DNA from: Streptomyces sp. NRRL F-525
GTDB lineage: Bacteria > Actinomycetota > Actinomycetes > Streptomycetales > Streptomycetaceae
Reading direction: 5' to 3'
Assembly: GCF_000716605.1 (NCBI RefSeq)
Contig: NZ_JNXE01000014.1
Location: 215,180 to 279,179 of the forward strand
Length of the DNA stretch: 64,000 nt
Position numbers and translations under genes: made by a program. Below the pieces are notes generated by a model. The model did no database searches. It saw only the letters and a list, made by a program, of their open reading frames with translations, and was not told where the DNA came from. Positions 51,947 to 61,371 of this stretch are shown here, piece by piece. How positions within the stretch are numbered: position 1 is the stretch's first letter; every line of letters begins with the position of its first letter.

Positions 51947-52389
51947 TCCGCCACCCCCGTGGGCCGCCAGTGCCAGGTCGTCCAGGTCGTCTCCGCGTCC
52001 TCGCCGAGCACACCGGGGACGACCTCCACCTCCATGCCCACCGTCAGATCGGAGACGGTGATCCCGGGAACCGCCTGTCCCAGCACCACGATCCGCTCGG
52101 ACTCCAGCTCCACAGCGATCAACGCGTACGGTTCCCACGGAAGTTCCGGATCGCTCACATACGGTGACGGTGGCCGGTACCGGCTGTCCGTGTAGGACCA
52201 GACCCGGCCGCGCCGAGACAGCGGAACCTCGGCCAGCTCGCCGCCCCCGCAGGCCGGATTGCGGCAATGGCCGTCCTCACGCGGGAAGAAGACCGAGGCA
52301 CACGCGGAACAGCGCGTGCCGAGGAGCCGGAAGTCGTCCCCGTCCCCGGTGAACCAATCGGTGACCACAGGTGTGCGTGTCCGCGACAA
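51943..52389 (-). CDS. DUF35 Zn-ribbon/OB-fold partner of the thiolase
   Basis: A 148-residue protein. The Zn ribbon CSACASVFFPREDGHCRNPAC (CxxC and CxxxxC) is followed by an OB fold (SRRGRVWSYTDSRYRPPSPY, GMEVEVVPGVL). Members assist SCP-x-type thiolases and bind acyl-CoA. The start is probably TTG 52389, with GGAGG 4 nt upstream; GTG 52368 is the alternative and ATG 52482 the longest frame. It overlaps the thiolase start. Confidence 0.83.
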   Translation of the reverse strand: MSRTRTPVVTDWFTGDGDDFRLLGTRCSACASVFFPREDGHCRNPACGGGELAEVPLSRRGRVWSYTDSRYRPPSPYVSDPELPWEPYALIAVELESERIVVLGQAVPGITVSDLTVGMEVEVVPGVLGEDAETTWTTWHWRPTGVAE

Positions 52390-52603
52390 CGTCCCTCCAC
52401 AGCACTGGATCTGACGGAACGTCAGAAGTGTGCCACGGGCAACGGAAAATGAGCAGGGCGTTTCGGTGAACCATCGAGCCACTTACGGCGTCGTGATACC
52501 GGGAGGGACGGCCGGGGCCCACGGGGGTGGTTCCGGCCGTTTCCCGTTCACGCGCGCGGCCCCCGGAAAGACGCCCTCCGCTTGATCGGATACAGTCCGC
52601 CGG

Positions 52604-53140
52604 GTGTCCGAAACTCAAGCCTCCGTCCCCAACTCCGGGCCGAACAGCCACTGTTCGAGCTGCGGATCGCCCTACGGAGAGGGCGTCTCCGGCTGGCCCC
52701 GCACCTGCCCGGCCTGCGGCACCGTCGCGTACCGCAACCCGCTGCCCGTAGCCGTCGCACTCCAGCCCGTGTACGACACCAAGGGCACCGCCCTGGTCGT
52801 CATCACCCGAACCGTCGCCCCCGCGCGCGGAGGCGTCGCCCTGCCGGGCGGTTACGTCGACGACCGCGAGGACTGGCGGCAGGCCCTCGTCCGCGAACTC
52901 AGGGAGGAGACGGGCATCGACGCCGCCACGCGCGACGTACGGCTCGTCGACGCCATCAGCTCGCCCGACGGGCATCTCCTGCTCTTCGGGGTCCTCCCCG
53001 AGCGTCCGGTCGAGGGGCTGCCCAAGTCCGTCGCTACCGACGAGACGGAGGGCTGGCACCTGCTGCGCAGGCCGGAGGAGCTCGCCTTCCCGCTGCACTC
53101 CGTGGCCGTCAGGGCCTGGTTCGAGGGCCGGTACATCTGA
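52604..53140 (+). CDS. Nudix hydrolase with N-terminal Zn ribbon
   Basis: A 178-residue protein. CSSCGSPYGEGVSGWPRTCPACG (residues about 17-40) is a zinc ribbon of two CxxC pairs, as in NadH-type NAD pyrophosphatases. The Nudix box GGYVDDREDWRQALV-RELREETGI (residues about 81-104) has all catalytic Glu. It hydrolyses nucleoside diphosphate derivatives; the substrate is not determined. GTG 52604 has no ribosome site, but TACAGT at 52591-52596 ends 7 nt before it, so the mRNA may be leaderless. The stop lies 2 bp from the convergent GH31 gene. Confidence 0.9.
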   Translation: MSETQASVPNSGPNSHCSSCGSPYGEGVSGWPRTCPACGTVAYRNPLPVAVALQPVYDTKGTALVVITRTVAPARGGVALPGGYVDDREDWRQALVRELREETGIDAATRDVRLVDAISSPDGHLLLFGVLPERPVEGLPKSVATDETEGWHLLRRPEELAFPLHSVAVRAWFEGRYI

Positions 53141-53142
53141 GG

Positions 53143-55509
53143 TCAGCCCTCACCCAGCCCCCGCACCCGCACCGGGTAGGACGGCGCGCTCACGCCGTCC
53201 TCCGACTCCCGCTCCACGACCACCCGCCGGCCCTCCCAGCGGGCGACGTACCGTTCGATCTCCGGTTCGTCCCAGCCGTCGCCCGCGTCCGGCACCACCA
53301 GCCCGCCCCCGGTCCGACCCCGGGCGGGCGCCCACACCTCCAGTTCGAGGCCGCCGTCCGCGCCCCGCACCGGCAGCACGGCACCCGCGCGCGCGAGCAC
53401 CGGGATCCGCGACAACGGGGCGTCGACGAGAATCTGGGCCGGCCCCTCGTAGACCTGCTCCGTCTCCGTGTCGTACCAGCGCCCCCGCGGCAACTGCACC
53501 GCCCGCCGGTCCGACCCGGGATCGAGGACCGGCGCCACCAGGAGACAGTCACCGAGCAGGAAGGCGTCCTCGCAGTCCCGTAGCGCACGATCCTCCGGAG
53601 CGCCCCACCACAGGGGCCGCACATACGGCGCCCCGGTCCGCCGCGCGAGATGCGCCAGCGTCATGAAGTACGGCAGCAGCCGCCGCCGTTCGACGAGCGC
53701 CACGCGCGCGTGCTCCAGCACCTCGGCACCGAACTCCCAGGGCTCCCGACGCCCCGCTCGCAGGCTCGCGTGGGTGCGGAACAGCGGCAGATACGCGCCG
53801 AGTTGGAACCAGCGCAGATACAGCTCGGGCGACGGACTCCCGTCGAAGCCGCCCACGTCCGGACCCGAGTACGGCACCCCGCACAGCCCGAGCCCCATGA
53901 CCAGCGACAGCGAGGCCCGCAGCCCCGGCCAGCCGGTGGCCACGTCGCCGGACCAGGTGCCCCCGTAGGCCTGCATCCCGGCCCACCCGGAGCGCGAGAA
54001 GAGGAACGGCCGCTCCTGGGGGGCCAGTTCGCGCAGCGCCTCGTAGGCGGCCCTGGCCATGCACAGCGCGTACACGTTGTGCGCCTCGCGATGGTCACCG
54101 CCCCGCCCCTCCAGGTCGTGCCGGGCCGAACGGGGGAGGGTGGACTCCCCGAAGGCGGTGAACGACGTGGGCTCGTTCATGTCGTGCCAGAAGCCCGAGA
54201 ACCCCTGCGCGAGCCGCTCCTTGTAGAGCCCGCCCCACCACTCACGCACACGCGCGTGGGTGAAGTCCGGGAAAACGGCCTCCCCGGGCCATACGACTCC
54301 CCGCACCAGCCGTCCCGAGGCGTCCCGTACGAAGGCGTCCTCGGCCGTCCCGCTGTCGTAGACCGCGTTTCCCGGCTCGGCCTTCACCGCGGGGTCGACG
54401 ACCGACACCAGGCGGACGCCGTCGCGCCGCAACTCCTCGGCGAGCACCGGCAGTTCGGGGAAGCGCTCGTGGTCGACGGTGAACACCTGGTGCCGGTCGT
54501 AGTGGTCGATGTCCAGATGGACGGCGTCCAGCGGCAGACCGTGCTTCTGGTATCCGGCGACGATCCGCCGCACCTCCTGTTCGCTGCCGAAGCCCCACCG
54601 CGCGTGATGGTGCCCCAACGCCCACGCCGGAGGCAGCGCGGGAGCGCCGGTGAGCGAGGCCCAGGCGTGCAGCACGCGCGCGGGGGTGCCGACCATGACC
54701 CAGCAGCGCAGCGGACCGCCGTCCATCCGCAACTCGGACGCCCCGGCCCGGTCGTGCCCGGAACCGGCACCCTCCTCGCCCTCCCGCAGCGTCACCGTGC
54801 CGTCCCAGGAGGTGTCGTGGAACACCAGATGCGTGGCCGCGTCGGCGACCACCAACTGCACCGGCATGGTGATGTACAGCGGATCGTCACCCGGCGTGAA
54901 GGCATGCCCGGGGTCGGTGTTCCACATCCGGTACGTCCCGTCGCGCAACCGGGGGCCCGAAGCGCGCCCGCCGAGCCCGAAGAACCGGGCGTCCGCCGCC
55001 ACCTCCGAGCGCTGCATCCAGCGCGCCGTGCCGCCGCCCACCGGTTCCCACCAGCGCGGCGGCAGATCCCGACGTAGCGTCACACCTCCGGGCGTACGCA
55101 CCTCGACCGCGCCGTGCCGCGACACCGCGACCGTCACCCGCTCCGCCACGACCCGCCAGCCGCCGTCCTTGTCCGGCTCCAGGACCGCCCGGGGATCCGG
55201 TTCGGGACACCGCCCGCCGAGCGCGTACGACGGCTCCGGAGCGGCCCCGTCCCAGCCCCAGAAGACGGCCCCGTTCACGGCGACGGTGATACGCAGCTCC
55301 GAGCGGCTGAACCGGATGACCCCGCCGCCCGGCCCCGGCTCGGCCTCACGCACGGGGCCGGGTACCCGAGCCCGCTCAGCCCCCCGCGAGGGCAGCCCCG
55401 TGGCGTCGGCACGCCGCCTGCGCCACGCCGCCCGTACGGTACGCAAACCCTGCGCCGCCCCCGTCGAACCGACCACCTTCACCGAACGCACCAGGTCACG
55501 ACCGTCCAT
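53143..55509 (-). CDS. GH31 alpha-glucosidase-like enzyme
   Basis: A 788-residue family GH31 glycosidase. The nucleophile is in GFWHDMNEPTSF (about residue 443) and the acid/base Asp in TWSGDVATGW (about 521), with the family block GPDVGGF. A beta-sandwich N-terminal domain and a C-terminal sheet flank the barrel. No signal peptide, so it is cytosolic. ATG 55509 follows CAGGGTGA; GTG 55518 is an alternative. The substrate is probably an alpha-glucoside such as maltose or isomaltose. Confidence 0.9.
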   Translation of the reverse strand: MDGRDLVRSVKVVGSTGAAQGLRTVRAAWRRRRADATGLPSRGAERARVPGPVREAEPGPGGGVIRFSRSELRITVAVNGAVFWGWDGAAPEPSYALGGRCPEPDPRAVLEPDKDGGWRVVAERVTVAVSRHGAVEVRTPGGVTLRRDLPPRWWEPVGGGTARWMQRSEVAADARFFGLGGRASGPRLRDGTYRMWNTDPGHAFTPGDDPLYITMPVQLVVADAATHLVFHDTSWDGTVTLREGEEGAGSGHDRAGASELRMDGGPLRCWVMVGTPARVLHAWASLTGAPALPPAWALGHHHARWGFGSEQEVRRIVAGYQKHGLPLDAVHLDIDHYDRHQVFTVDHERFPELPVLAEELRRDGVRLVSVVDPAVKAEPGNAVYDSGTAEDAFVRDASGRLVRGVVWPGEAVFPDFTHARVREWWGGLYKERLAQGFSGFWHDMNEPTSFTAFGESTLPRSARHDLEGRGGDHREAHNVYALCMARAAYEALRELAPQERPFLFSRSGWAGMQAYGGTWSGDVATGWPGLRASLSLVMGLGLCGVPYSGPDVGGFDGSPSPELYLRWFQLGAYLPLFRTHASLRAGRREPWEFGAEVLEHARVALVERRRLLPYFMTLAHLARRTGAPYVRPLWWGAPEDRALRDCEDAFLLGDCLLVAPVLDPGSDRRAVQLPRGRWYDTETEQVYEGPAQILVDAPLSRIPVLARAGAVLPVRGADGGLELEVWAPARGRTGGGLVVPDAGDGWDEPEIERYVARWEGRRVVVERESEDGVSAPSYPVRVRGLGEG

Positions 55510-55568
55510 GCTGCTCACCCTGCCATTACAGGCCCCGGATAACCGTGTCGTTCAACTGCCGTTCACCC

Positions 55569-55581
55569 GTGGTGGGACCAC
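55569..55581. promoter_or_regulatory. 13-bp palindrome between GH31 and acetoacetyl-CoA synthetase genes
   Basis: GTGGTGGGACCAC has perfect 5-bp arms in the 215-bp divergent gap. It is a dimer-type operator candidate. It is not a good DasR box because the centre is 3 bp instead of 4. Confidence 0.4.
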
Positions 55582-55724
55582 ATCTTCACGACACGGACTA
55601 TGTGGAGCCCGCCCTGGTGCAGAAGTCGATCACATGGCATCGTCCGTGTCAGCCGCGTCACGCGCACACCCCCGCACGTGCGCGACCCGACGCACACGAC
55701 GCGCACAGTCCCGGGAGCCGCCCC

Positions 55725-57692
55725 ATGTCGACCGCGAACCCCCTGCCGCTCTGGCAGCCAGATCCGGAACGCATCGCCCAGGCACAGGTCACCAGGTTCC
55801 AGTCCTGGGCGGCCGAACACCACGGAGCGCCCGCCGAGGGCGGCTACGCGGCACTGCACCGCTGGTCCGTCGACGAGCTGGACACGTTCTGGCAGGCCGT
55901 CACCGAGTGGTTCGACGTCCGCTTCTCGACCCCCTACGCGCGCGTGCTCGGCGACCGCTCGATGCCCGGCGCCCACTGGTTCCCCGGAGCGACCCTCAAC
56001 TACGCCGAGCACGCCCTGCGCGCAGCGGCGACCCGCGCGGACGAACCGGCCCTCCTGTACGTCGACGAGACCCACGAGCCGAGCCCGGTCACCTGGGCGG
56101 AGCTGCGCCGCCAGGTCGGCTCCCTGGCCGCCGAGTTGCGCACCCTCGGCGTACGCCCCGGAGACCGCGTCAGCGGCTACCTCCCGAACATTCCCCAGGC
56201 CGTCGTCGCTCTGCTCGCCACAGCCGCCGTGGGCGCCGTCTGGACGTCCTGCGCGCCGGACTTCGGCGCACGCAGCGTCCTCGACCGCTTCCAACAGGTC
56301 GAACCGGTCGTCCTGTTCACCGTCGACGGCTACCGCTACGGCGGCAAGGAGCACGACCGCCGCGACACGGTCGCCGAACTCCGCCGCGAACTCCCCACCC
56401 TGCGCGCGGTCGTGCACATCCCCCTGCTCGGCACCGAAGCTCCCGAAGGCGCCCTGGAGTGGTCGTCCCTGACGTCGGCCGACGTGGAGCCCGTCTTCGA
56501 AGAGGTCCCCTTCGAGCACCCCCTGTGGGTCCTCTACTCCTCGGGCACGACCGGCCTCCCCAAGGCCATCGTCCAGTCCCAGGGCGGCATCCTCGTAGAA
56601 CACCTCAAACAACTGGGCCTGCACTGCGATCTGGGCCCCGAGGACCGCTTCTTCTGGTACACGTCCACCGGCTGGATGATGTGGAACTTCCTCGTCTCCG
56701 GCCTCCTGACCGGCACGACGATCGTCCTCTACGACGGCAGCCCCGGGTACCCCGACACAGCCGCCCAGTGGCGCATCGCCGAACGCACCGGAGCGACCCT
56801 CTACGGCACGTCAGCCGCCTACGTCATGGCCTGCCGCAAGGCCGACGTGCACCCGTCCCGCGACTTCGACCTCTCCAAGGTGAAGTGCGTAGCCACCACC
56901 GGATCACCGTTGCCGCCCGACGGTTTCCGCTGGCTGCACGACGAGGTCCGCGACGACCTGTGGATCGCCTCGGTCAGCGGCGGCACGGACGTCTGCTCCT
57001 GCTTCGCGGGCGCCGTACCGACCCTCCCGGTGTACATCGGCGAACTCCAGGCCCCCGGCCTCGGCACCGACCTCCAGTCCTGGGACCCGAACGGCGACCC
57101 CTTGGTCGACGAGGTCGGCGAACTCGTGGTCACCAACCCCATGCCGTCCATGCCGATCTACTTCTGGAACGACCCCGACGGCACCCGCTACCACGACAGC
57201 TACTTCGACACGTACCCCGGAGTGTGGCGCCACGGCGACTGGATCACCGTCACCTCCCGGGGCTCCGTCGTCATCCACGGCCGCTCCGACTCCACGCTCA
57301 ACAGGCAAGGCGTGCGCATGGGTTCGGCCGACATCTACGAAGCGGTCGAACGGCTCCCGGAGATCAAGGAGTCCCTCGTCATCGGCATCGAGCAGCCCGA
57401 CGGCGGCTACTGGATGCCCCTCTTCGTCCACCTCGCCCCGGGAGCCGTCCTCGACGACGCCCTCCTGGGCCGCATCAAGCAGACGATCCGCGAACAGCTC
57501 TCCCCACGCCACGTACCCGACGAGGTCATCGAAGTGCCCGGCGTCCCGCACACCCTCACCGGGAAGCGCATCGAGGTACCCGTCAAACGCCTCCTCCAGG
57601 GCACGCCGTTGGAGAAGGCGGTCAACCCGGGCTCCATCGACAACCTCGACCTGCTGAGCTTCTACGAGGACCTCGCCCGCAAGCGCTCCTGA
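55725..57692 (+). CDS. Acetoacetyl-CoA synthetase
   Basis: A 655-residue ANL-superfamily ligase that activates acetoacetate to acetoacetyl-CoA with ATP. The N-terminal ACAS_N region is followed by the P-loop LYSSGTTGLPK (about 270-280), FWYTSTGWMMWNFLV, the A5-type region VSGGTDVCSCF and the C-terminal hinge GRSDSTLNRQGVRMGSADIY, all typical of AacS rather than acetyl-CoA synthetase. ATG 55725 has GGGAG 8 nt upstream. The product can enter the mevalonate route, PHB or lipid metabolism. Confidence 0.93.
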   Translation: MSTANPLPLWQPDPERIAQAQVTRFQSWAAEHHGAPAEGGYAALHRWSVDELDTFWQAVTEWFDVRFSTPYARVLGDRSMPGAHWFPGATLNYAEHALRAAATRADEPALLYVDETHEPSPVTWAELRRQVGSLAAELRTLGVRPGDRVSGYLPNIPQAVVALLATAAVGAVWTSCAPDFGARSVLDRFQQVEPVVLFTVDGYRYGGKEHDRRDTVAELRRELPTLRAVVHIPLLGTEAPEGALEWSSLTSADVEPVFEEVPFEHPLWVLYSSGTTGLPKAIVQSQGGILVEHLKQLGLHCDLGPEDRFFWYTSTGWMMWNFLVSGLLTGTTIVLYDGSPGYPDTAAQWRIAERTGATLYGTSAAYVMACRKADVHPSRDFDLSKVKCVATTGSPLPPDGFRWLHDEVRDDLWIASVSGGTDVCSCFAGAVPTLPVYIGELQAPGLGTDLQSWDPNGDPLVDEVGELVVTNPMPSMPIYFWNDPDGTRYHDSYFDTYPGVWRHGDWITVTSRGSVVIHGRSDSTLNRQGVRMGSADIYEAVERLPEIKESLVIGIEQPDGGYWMPLFVHLAPGAVLDDALLGRIKQTIREQLSPRHVPDEVIEVPGVPHTLTGKRIEVPVKRLLQGTPLEKAVNPGSIDNLDLLSFYEDLARKRS

Positions 57693-57713
57693 TCGCCCTC
57701 CCGTCGAGGACGA

Positions 57714-59039
57714 TCACCCTCCATAGGTGGCCTCGGACTCGCCCTCGCCGAGCACAGCGGCGAAGTCCGAGGCCAGCCGTACCGCGTCGGTGCGTTCGAG
57801 GTCGGTGACGGAGATCCGTACGCCCGGCTCGGACGACAGCCGGAACCGCGCCCCCGCGGCGACCCACCAGCCGTACGACCGCAGCCCGTTGACCACGGCC
57901 GACTCGTCCCGCACGGGCACCCAGAGGTTCATCCCGCTCGCACCGTGCGCGGCGATCCCCCGCCCGCTCAACTCCTCGCGGAGGGTCTCCCGGCGCAGCA
58001 CGTATGCCTCCTGGGCGCGCGTGACCAACGCGCGCGTGCCGTCGTCCGTCATCAGCCCGTGGACGGTCTCCTGGAGGAGATGACTGACCCAGCCGGACGT
58101 CAGCAGCAGCCGCCCGTCGTGCCGTGCCAGCGTGACCGGATCGCAGGCGGCCGCGGCCCACCGCAGGTCGGTGCCGAGGAACTTGCTCACCGTCCGCACA
58201 TGCACCCAACGCGACAGCCCGCCGGAGGCCAGCGACCACAGAGGAGCGGCCGCCACGGAGGACGCGTGATCGTTCTCCACGACCAGCACCTCCGGCTCAT
58301 CCCGGAGCACCTCGACGAGCGCGTCCCGGCGCGCGGCAGAGAAGCAACCCCCGTACGGATTCTGCGCCCTGGGACTGCACACCACGGCGCGCACACCCAC
58401 CCGCAGCGCCGCGCGCAGGGCATCGGGACGCATGCCCTCGTCGTCCACGGCGACAGGCACCATCCGCAGTCCCAACGCCGTGACCAGATCCAGCAGATGG
58501 TGATAACCGGGGTCCTCCATGGCCACGGCATCCCCGGGCCGGAGCTCCACGGACAGCAGCCGCCCGACCAGGTCCAGCGCCCCGTGCGCGAAGGTCACGT
58601 GCTCCACGGGCACACCGTCGGGCAGGAGCCAGTCCCGTACGGTCTCCTCCAACCGCGCCAGTCGTGGCGTCGACCGGTGGGACCGCGCACCGGGGGAGAG
58701 CCGCGAAGGCGGCACCAGGGCCGGCAGGAACGCCGGATCGGGGTGCCCACCGGCCAAGTCCCGCAAGCCTTCCGGGACCCGGGGCGGCCGCCGCGACGCC
58801 ACCGCCGGAGCCTGCGCCACCACCGTTCCGCCCCGCCCGCGCGTGACGACGATGCCCCGCTGCCGCAACTCCTTGTACGCCGTGGCCACGGTCCCCGGAC
58901 TCACCCCGAGCCCGTCCGCGAGCCGCCGCACCGGAGGCAGCGCGGCACCCGGCCCCAACACCCCCTCGGCCACCCGTCGTTCGACGGACGCGGCAATCCC
59001 CTTGGCCGTCGTACCACTGATCCCATATTGTATTGCCAC
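57714..59039 (-). CDS. MocR-type GntR regulator with aminotransferase domain
   Basis: A 441-residue MocR protein. GntR winged helix: GIAASVERRVAEGVLGPGAALPPVRRLADGLGVSPGTVATAYKELRQRG. The PLP domain spans the rest, with VRTVSKFLGTDLRWA holding the lysine position. GTG 59039 is chosen because it begins at AIQYGISG, before the HTH; ATG 59063 would lie inside the operator and leave 21 bp to the divergent MFS gene. The divergent MFS exporter is the likely target. Confidence 0.85.
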   Translation of the reverse strand: MAIQYGISGTTAKGIAASVERRVAEGVLGPGAALPPVRRLADGLGVSPGTVATAYKELRQRGIVVTRGRGGTVVAQAPAVASRRPPRVPEGLRDLAGGHPDPAFLPALVPPSRLSPGARSHRSTPRLARLEETVRDWLLPDGVPVEHVTFAHGALDLVGRLLSVELRPGDAVAMEDPGYHHLLDLVTALGLRMVPVAVDDEGMRPDALRAALRVGVRAVVCSPRAQNPYGGCFSAARRDALVEVLRDEPEVLVVENDHASSVAAAPLWSLASGGLSRWVHVRTVSKFLGTDLRWAAAACDPVTLARHDGRLLLTSGWVSHLLQETVHGLMTDDGTRALVTRAQEAYVLRRETLREELSGRGIAAHGASGMNLWVPVRDESAVVNGLRSYGWWVAAGARFRLSSEPGVRISVTDLERTDAVRLASDFAAVLGEGESEATYGG

Positions 59040-59062
59040 GTCGATCACTATGTACCAATACA
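59030..59062. promoter_or_regulatory. Inverted repeat TGTATTG/CAATACA, MocR operator candidate
   Basis: TGTATTG (59030-59036) and CAATACA (59056-59062) are separated by 19 bp in the short divergent gap between the MocR gene and the MFS gene. ATGTACCAATACAT (59050-59063) adds a symmetric core. A TACATA on the minus strand could be the regulator's -10, so binding would give autoregulation. Confidence 0.6.
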
Positions 59063-59084
59063 TAATTCAACGCAAGGGGGAGCA

Positions 59085-60359
59085 GTGGTTACGACGCGCG
59101 GCGCAGCCCTACGGCCGAAACGCGTACCCGGAGGGCGCGACGGCCGCAGAATGCTCGCGATCGCCCTCGTCGACCGCACCGGCAGCGGCCTGTGGGCCTC
59201 CGTGTCCGTCCTGTACTTCACCTACGTCTCGCATCTCTCCATCGCCCAGGTGGGCACCCTCGCCGCGATCGCCGGAGCCATCGGCATCGCCGGCGCACCC
59301 CTGGGAGGGCGCCTGGCCGACCGGTTCCCGCTCACCCGCGTGCTCGTCGCCCTTCAACTGCTGCGCGCCCTGGCCTCGTTCGCCCTGCTCACCACGGACA
59401 ACTACGTCCTGCTGATCGTCTTCTCGGCCGCCGGCGGCTTCGGGGACCGCGCCGCCAACGTGCTCACCAAGCTCTACGCCACCCGCGTCGCAGGCCCGGA
59501 CCGCATCCGCTACCAGGCCATCAGCCGAACCGCGGCCAACGCGGGCTGGGCCCTGGGCGGTCTCACCGCCGCGGCCGCCCTCGCTCTCGGCACAGCCGCC
59601 GCCTACCACTGGCTCCTCCTCGGCGACGCCTTCTCCTTCGTCGCGGTCGCGACCCTCACCCTGCGCTGCGGTGAACCCCCGTCACCGACCCGCACCGTCG
59701 CGACGTCGAAGGACGCACCACCCGCGAGCAAGCCACCGAACCCCTGGCGCGACCGCACCTACCTCGCGTACGTCGCAACCGAGACCGTTCTCTTCCTCGA
59801 CGACGCAGTCTTCAAGGTCGGCTTGCCACTCTGGATCGCCCACGCCAGCGACGCACCGCACGGACTGGCACCCCTGCTGATGGTCCTCAACAACGTGATG
59901 GTGGTGGCGTTCATGGTCTCCCTGGCCCGCTTCGCCACCACGACGGCGGCCACCCGCAACCTGCTGATACCGCTCTCCATCGCCTTCGCCCTGGGCGGCG
60001 CCACCCTGGCGCTCTCGGCCACCGGCGAAGCCGTCACGGCGATCGTGTTCCTCACCGCCTCGGCAGTCGCCTTCACCATGGCGGAAATGCTGCACGCCAC
60101 CATCTCGTGGGAACTCTCCGTCGCCCTCGCGCCCGACACCGCACAGGGCAGCTACCTCGGCGTGCACGGACTCGCCCAGTCCACCCAGCGCAGCGTCGGC
60201 CCACTCGCGGTCACCGCGGCCATCGCCACCGGCCCCCTCGGCTGGACCGTCTTCGGCGCCGCCATCGCTCTGACCTGCATGATTCAGCACCGCCTGGTCC
60301 GTGAACCCCTTGCTCGGACGCCGTTGTCAGTGCCGCCGGTTACTGTGAGTGAGCATTGA
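59085..60359 (+). CDS. MFS transporter
   Basis: A 424-residue major facilitator with about 12 helices. The A-like motif is GGRLADRFPLTRVLVA after the second helix. The whole protein resembles the DHA1-type drug exporters. GTG 59085 follows AAGGGGGAGCA. It is divergent from a MocR regulator that probably controls it. The cargo is unknown. Confidence 0.87.
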   Translation: MVTTRGAALRPKRVPGGRDGRRMLAIALVDRTGSGLWASVSVLYFTYVSHLSIAQVGTLAAIAGAIGIAGAPLGGRLADRFPLTRVLVALQLLRALASFALLTTDNYVLLIVFSAAGGFGDRAANVLTKLYATRVAGPDRIRYQAISRTAANAGWALGGLTAAAALALGTAAAYHWLLLGDAFSFVAVATLTLRCGEPPSPTRTVATSKDAPPASKPPNPWRDRTYLAYVATETVLFLDDAVFKVGLPLWIAHASDAPHGLAPLLMVLNNVMVVAFMVSLARFATTTAATRNLLIPLSIAFALGGATLALSATGEAVTAIVFLTASAVAFTMAEMLHATISWELSVALAPDTAQGSYLGVHGLAQSTQRSVGPLAVTAAIATGPLGWTVFGAAIALTCMIQHRLVREPLARTPLSVPPVTVSEH

Positions 60360-60381
60360 TCAACAGCGCACAGGGGGAAAC

Positions 60382-61278
60382 ATGGCGCACACCGACCACC
60401 AGACCATGCGACGCGTTCTGCGCCGCGAAATCGCGGGAACCATCGGTCTGCTGACCGACGAGCAGGACTTCAGCATCATGCGGCGCTATCGCAGCTTCAC
60501 CTTCGACGACCACACCGCCTACCTCCAGCAGGTCGAGGCCCTCCTCAGGAGCCGCGCCCTCCAGGGCAGCCACACCAGCGTGGCCCTCTTCGACCCCCAG
60601 GAATACGCCGAGTTCTGCGACGACAGCGGCCTCGACCCCGACATCCCGTCGAGCCGCGCCCGCTTCACCGCCGAACTAGCCGCCACCGGCCCCACCCTGC
60701 TCTACGAAGGCCAGCCACTGGCCGACCTCCTCCCGGCCCTGGTCGACGAGGCCGTCCGCCAGGCGACCTGGGAGTACGCGACCACACTCCTCGCCCGCCT
60801 AGGTTCCTGCGCCTCCTGCGGCGAGGACATCGGCCGCGCCGCCTTCACCCGGGCCTCCGGCCTCCTCGTCCGCATCCTCGACACAGCCCGCCCCGGCAAC
60901 CGACACCTCGTCTGCAGCGTCTCGGGAGCACCGGAAACCATCGTCTCCGTCCTCCACGCCGACCAGCACGAGGACGGCACCACACACCTGGACGACGCCG
61001 AGGCCCTCGAATTCACCACGATCCTCGCCCTCGGCCTCGCCACCCGAAGCCCCGGCGGCCTCGTCATGCGCACCACCAGCCCCGACCTCCCCGACTGCAT
61101 CTACGGCTGGCGCCTGCGCGGCGACGGCCTCGAAGCCCTGACCGCCGGCGAGGTCTTCGACGCCTACTGCACCGACGTCGAATCAGGCGACCTCATCTCC
61201 CCGGAATCAGGCGTCGACTACTGCGTACCGCCCGACCTCGGAGACCTGGAGCAACCCCAGGGAGGACACCACCACTGA
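60382..61278 (+). CDS. Conserved Streptomyces hypothetical protein
   Basis: A 298-residue soluble protein with no recognised family: N-terminal MRRVLRREIAGTIGLLTDEQDF, a CASCGED pair of cysteines near residue 145, and a His-rich C-terminus (PQGGHHH). The ATG has AGGGGG 4 nt upstream. It follows the MFS gene by 22 bp, so both may share a transcript. A terminator follows. Confidence 0.75.
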   Translation: MAHTDHQTMRRVLRREIAGTIGLLTDEQDFSIMRRYRSFTFDDHTAYLQQVEALLRSRALQGSHTSVALFDPQEYAEFCDDSGLDPDIPSSRARFTAELAATGPTLLYEGQPLADLLPALVDEAVRQATWEYATTLLARLGSCASCGEDIGRAAFTRASGLLVRILDTARPGNRHLVCSVSGAPETIVSVLHADQHEDGTTHLDDAEALEFTTILALGLATRSPGGLVMRTTSPDLPDCIYGWRLRGDGLEALTAGEVFDAYCTDVESGDLISPESGVDYCVPPDLGDLEQPQGGHHH

Positions 61279-61284
61279 GCACGG

Positions 61285-61317
61285 CAGGGGCGCCCCACCA
61301 CTGGTGGGGCGCCCCTG
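61285..61317. terminator. Bidirectional terminator between the hypothetical and ptsI
   Basis: CAGGGGCGCCCCACCA (61285-61300) is complementary to 61302-61317; the fold gives a stem of about 14 bp with a short loop. It separates convergent genes. Confidence 0.85.
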
Positions 61318-61371
61318 AACCACAGCCGACGGACGGCTTCCCGCCCAACCATTTGCCTAGCTGCTCAATGC

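Noticed and set aside
55569..55581. DasR box between GH31 and acetoacetyl-CoA synthetase
   Set aside because: The TGGT and ACCA arms are separated by 3 bp rather than the 4 bp of the DasR consensus, so it is listed only as a palindrome.
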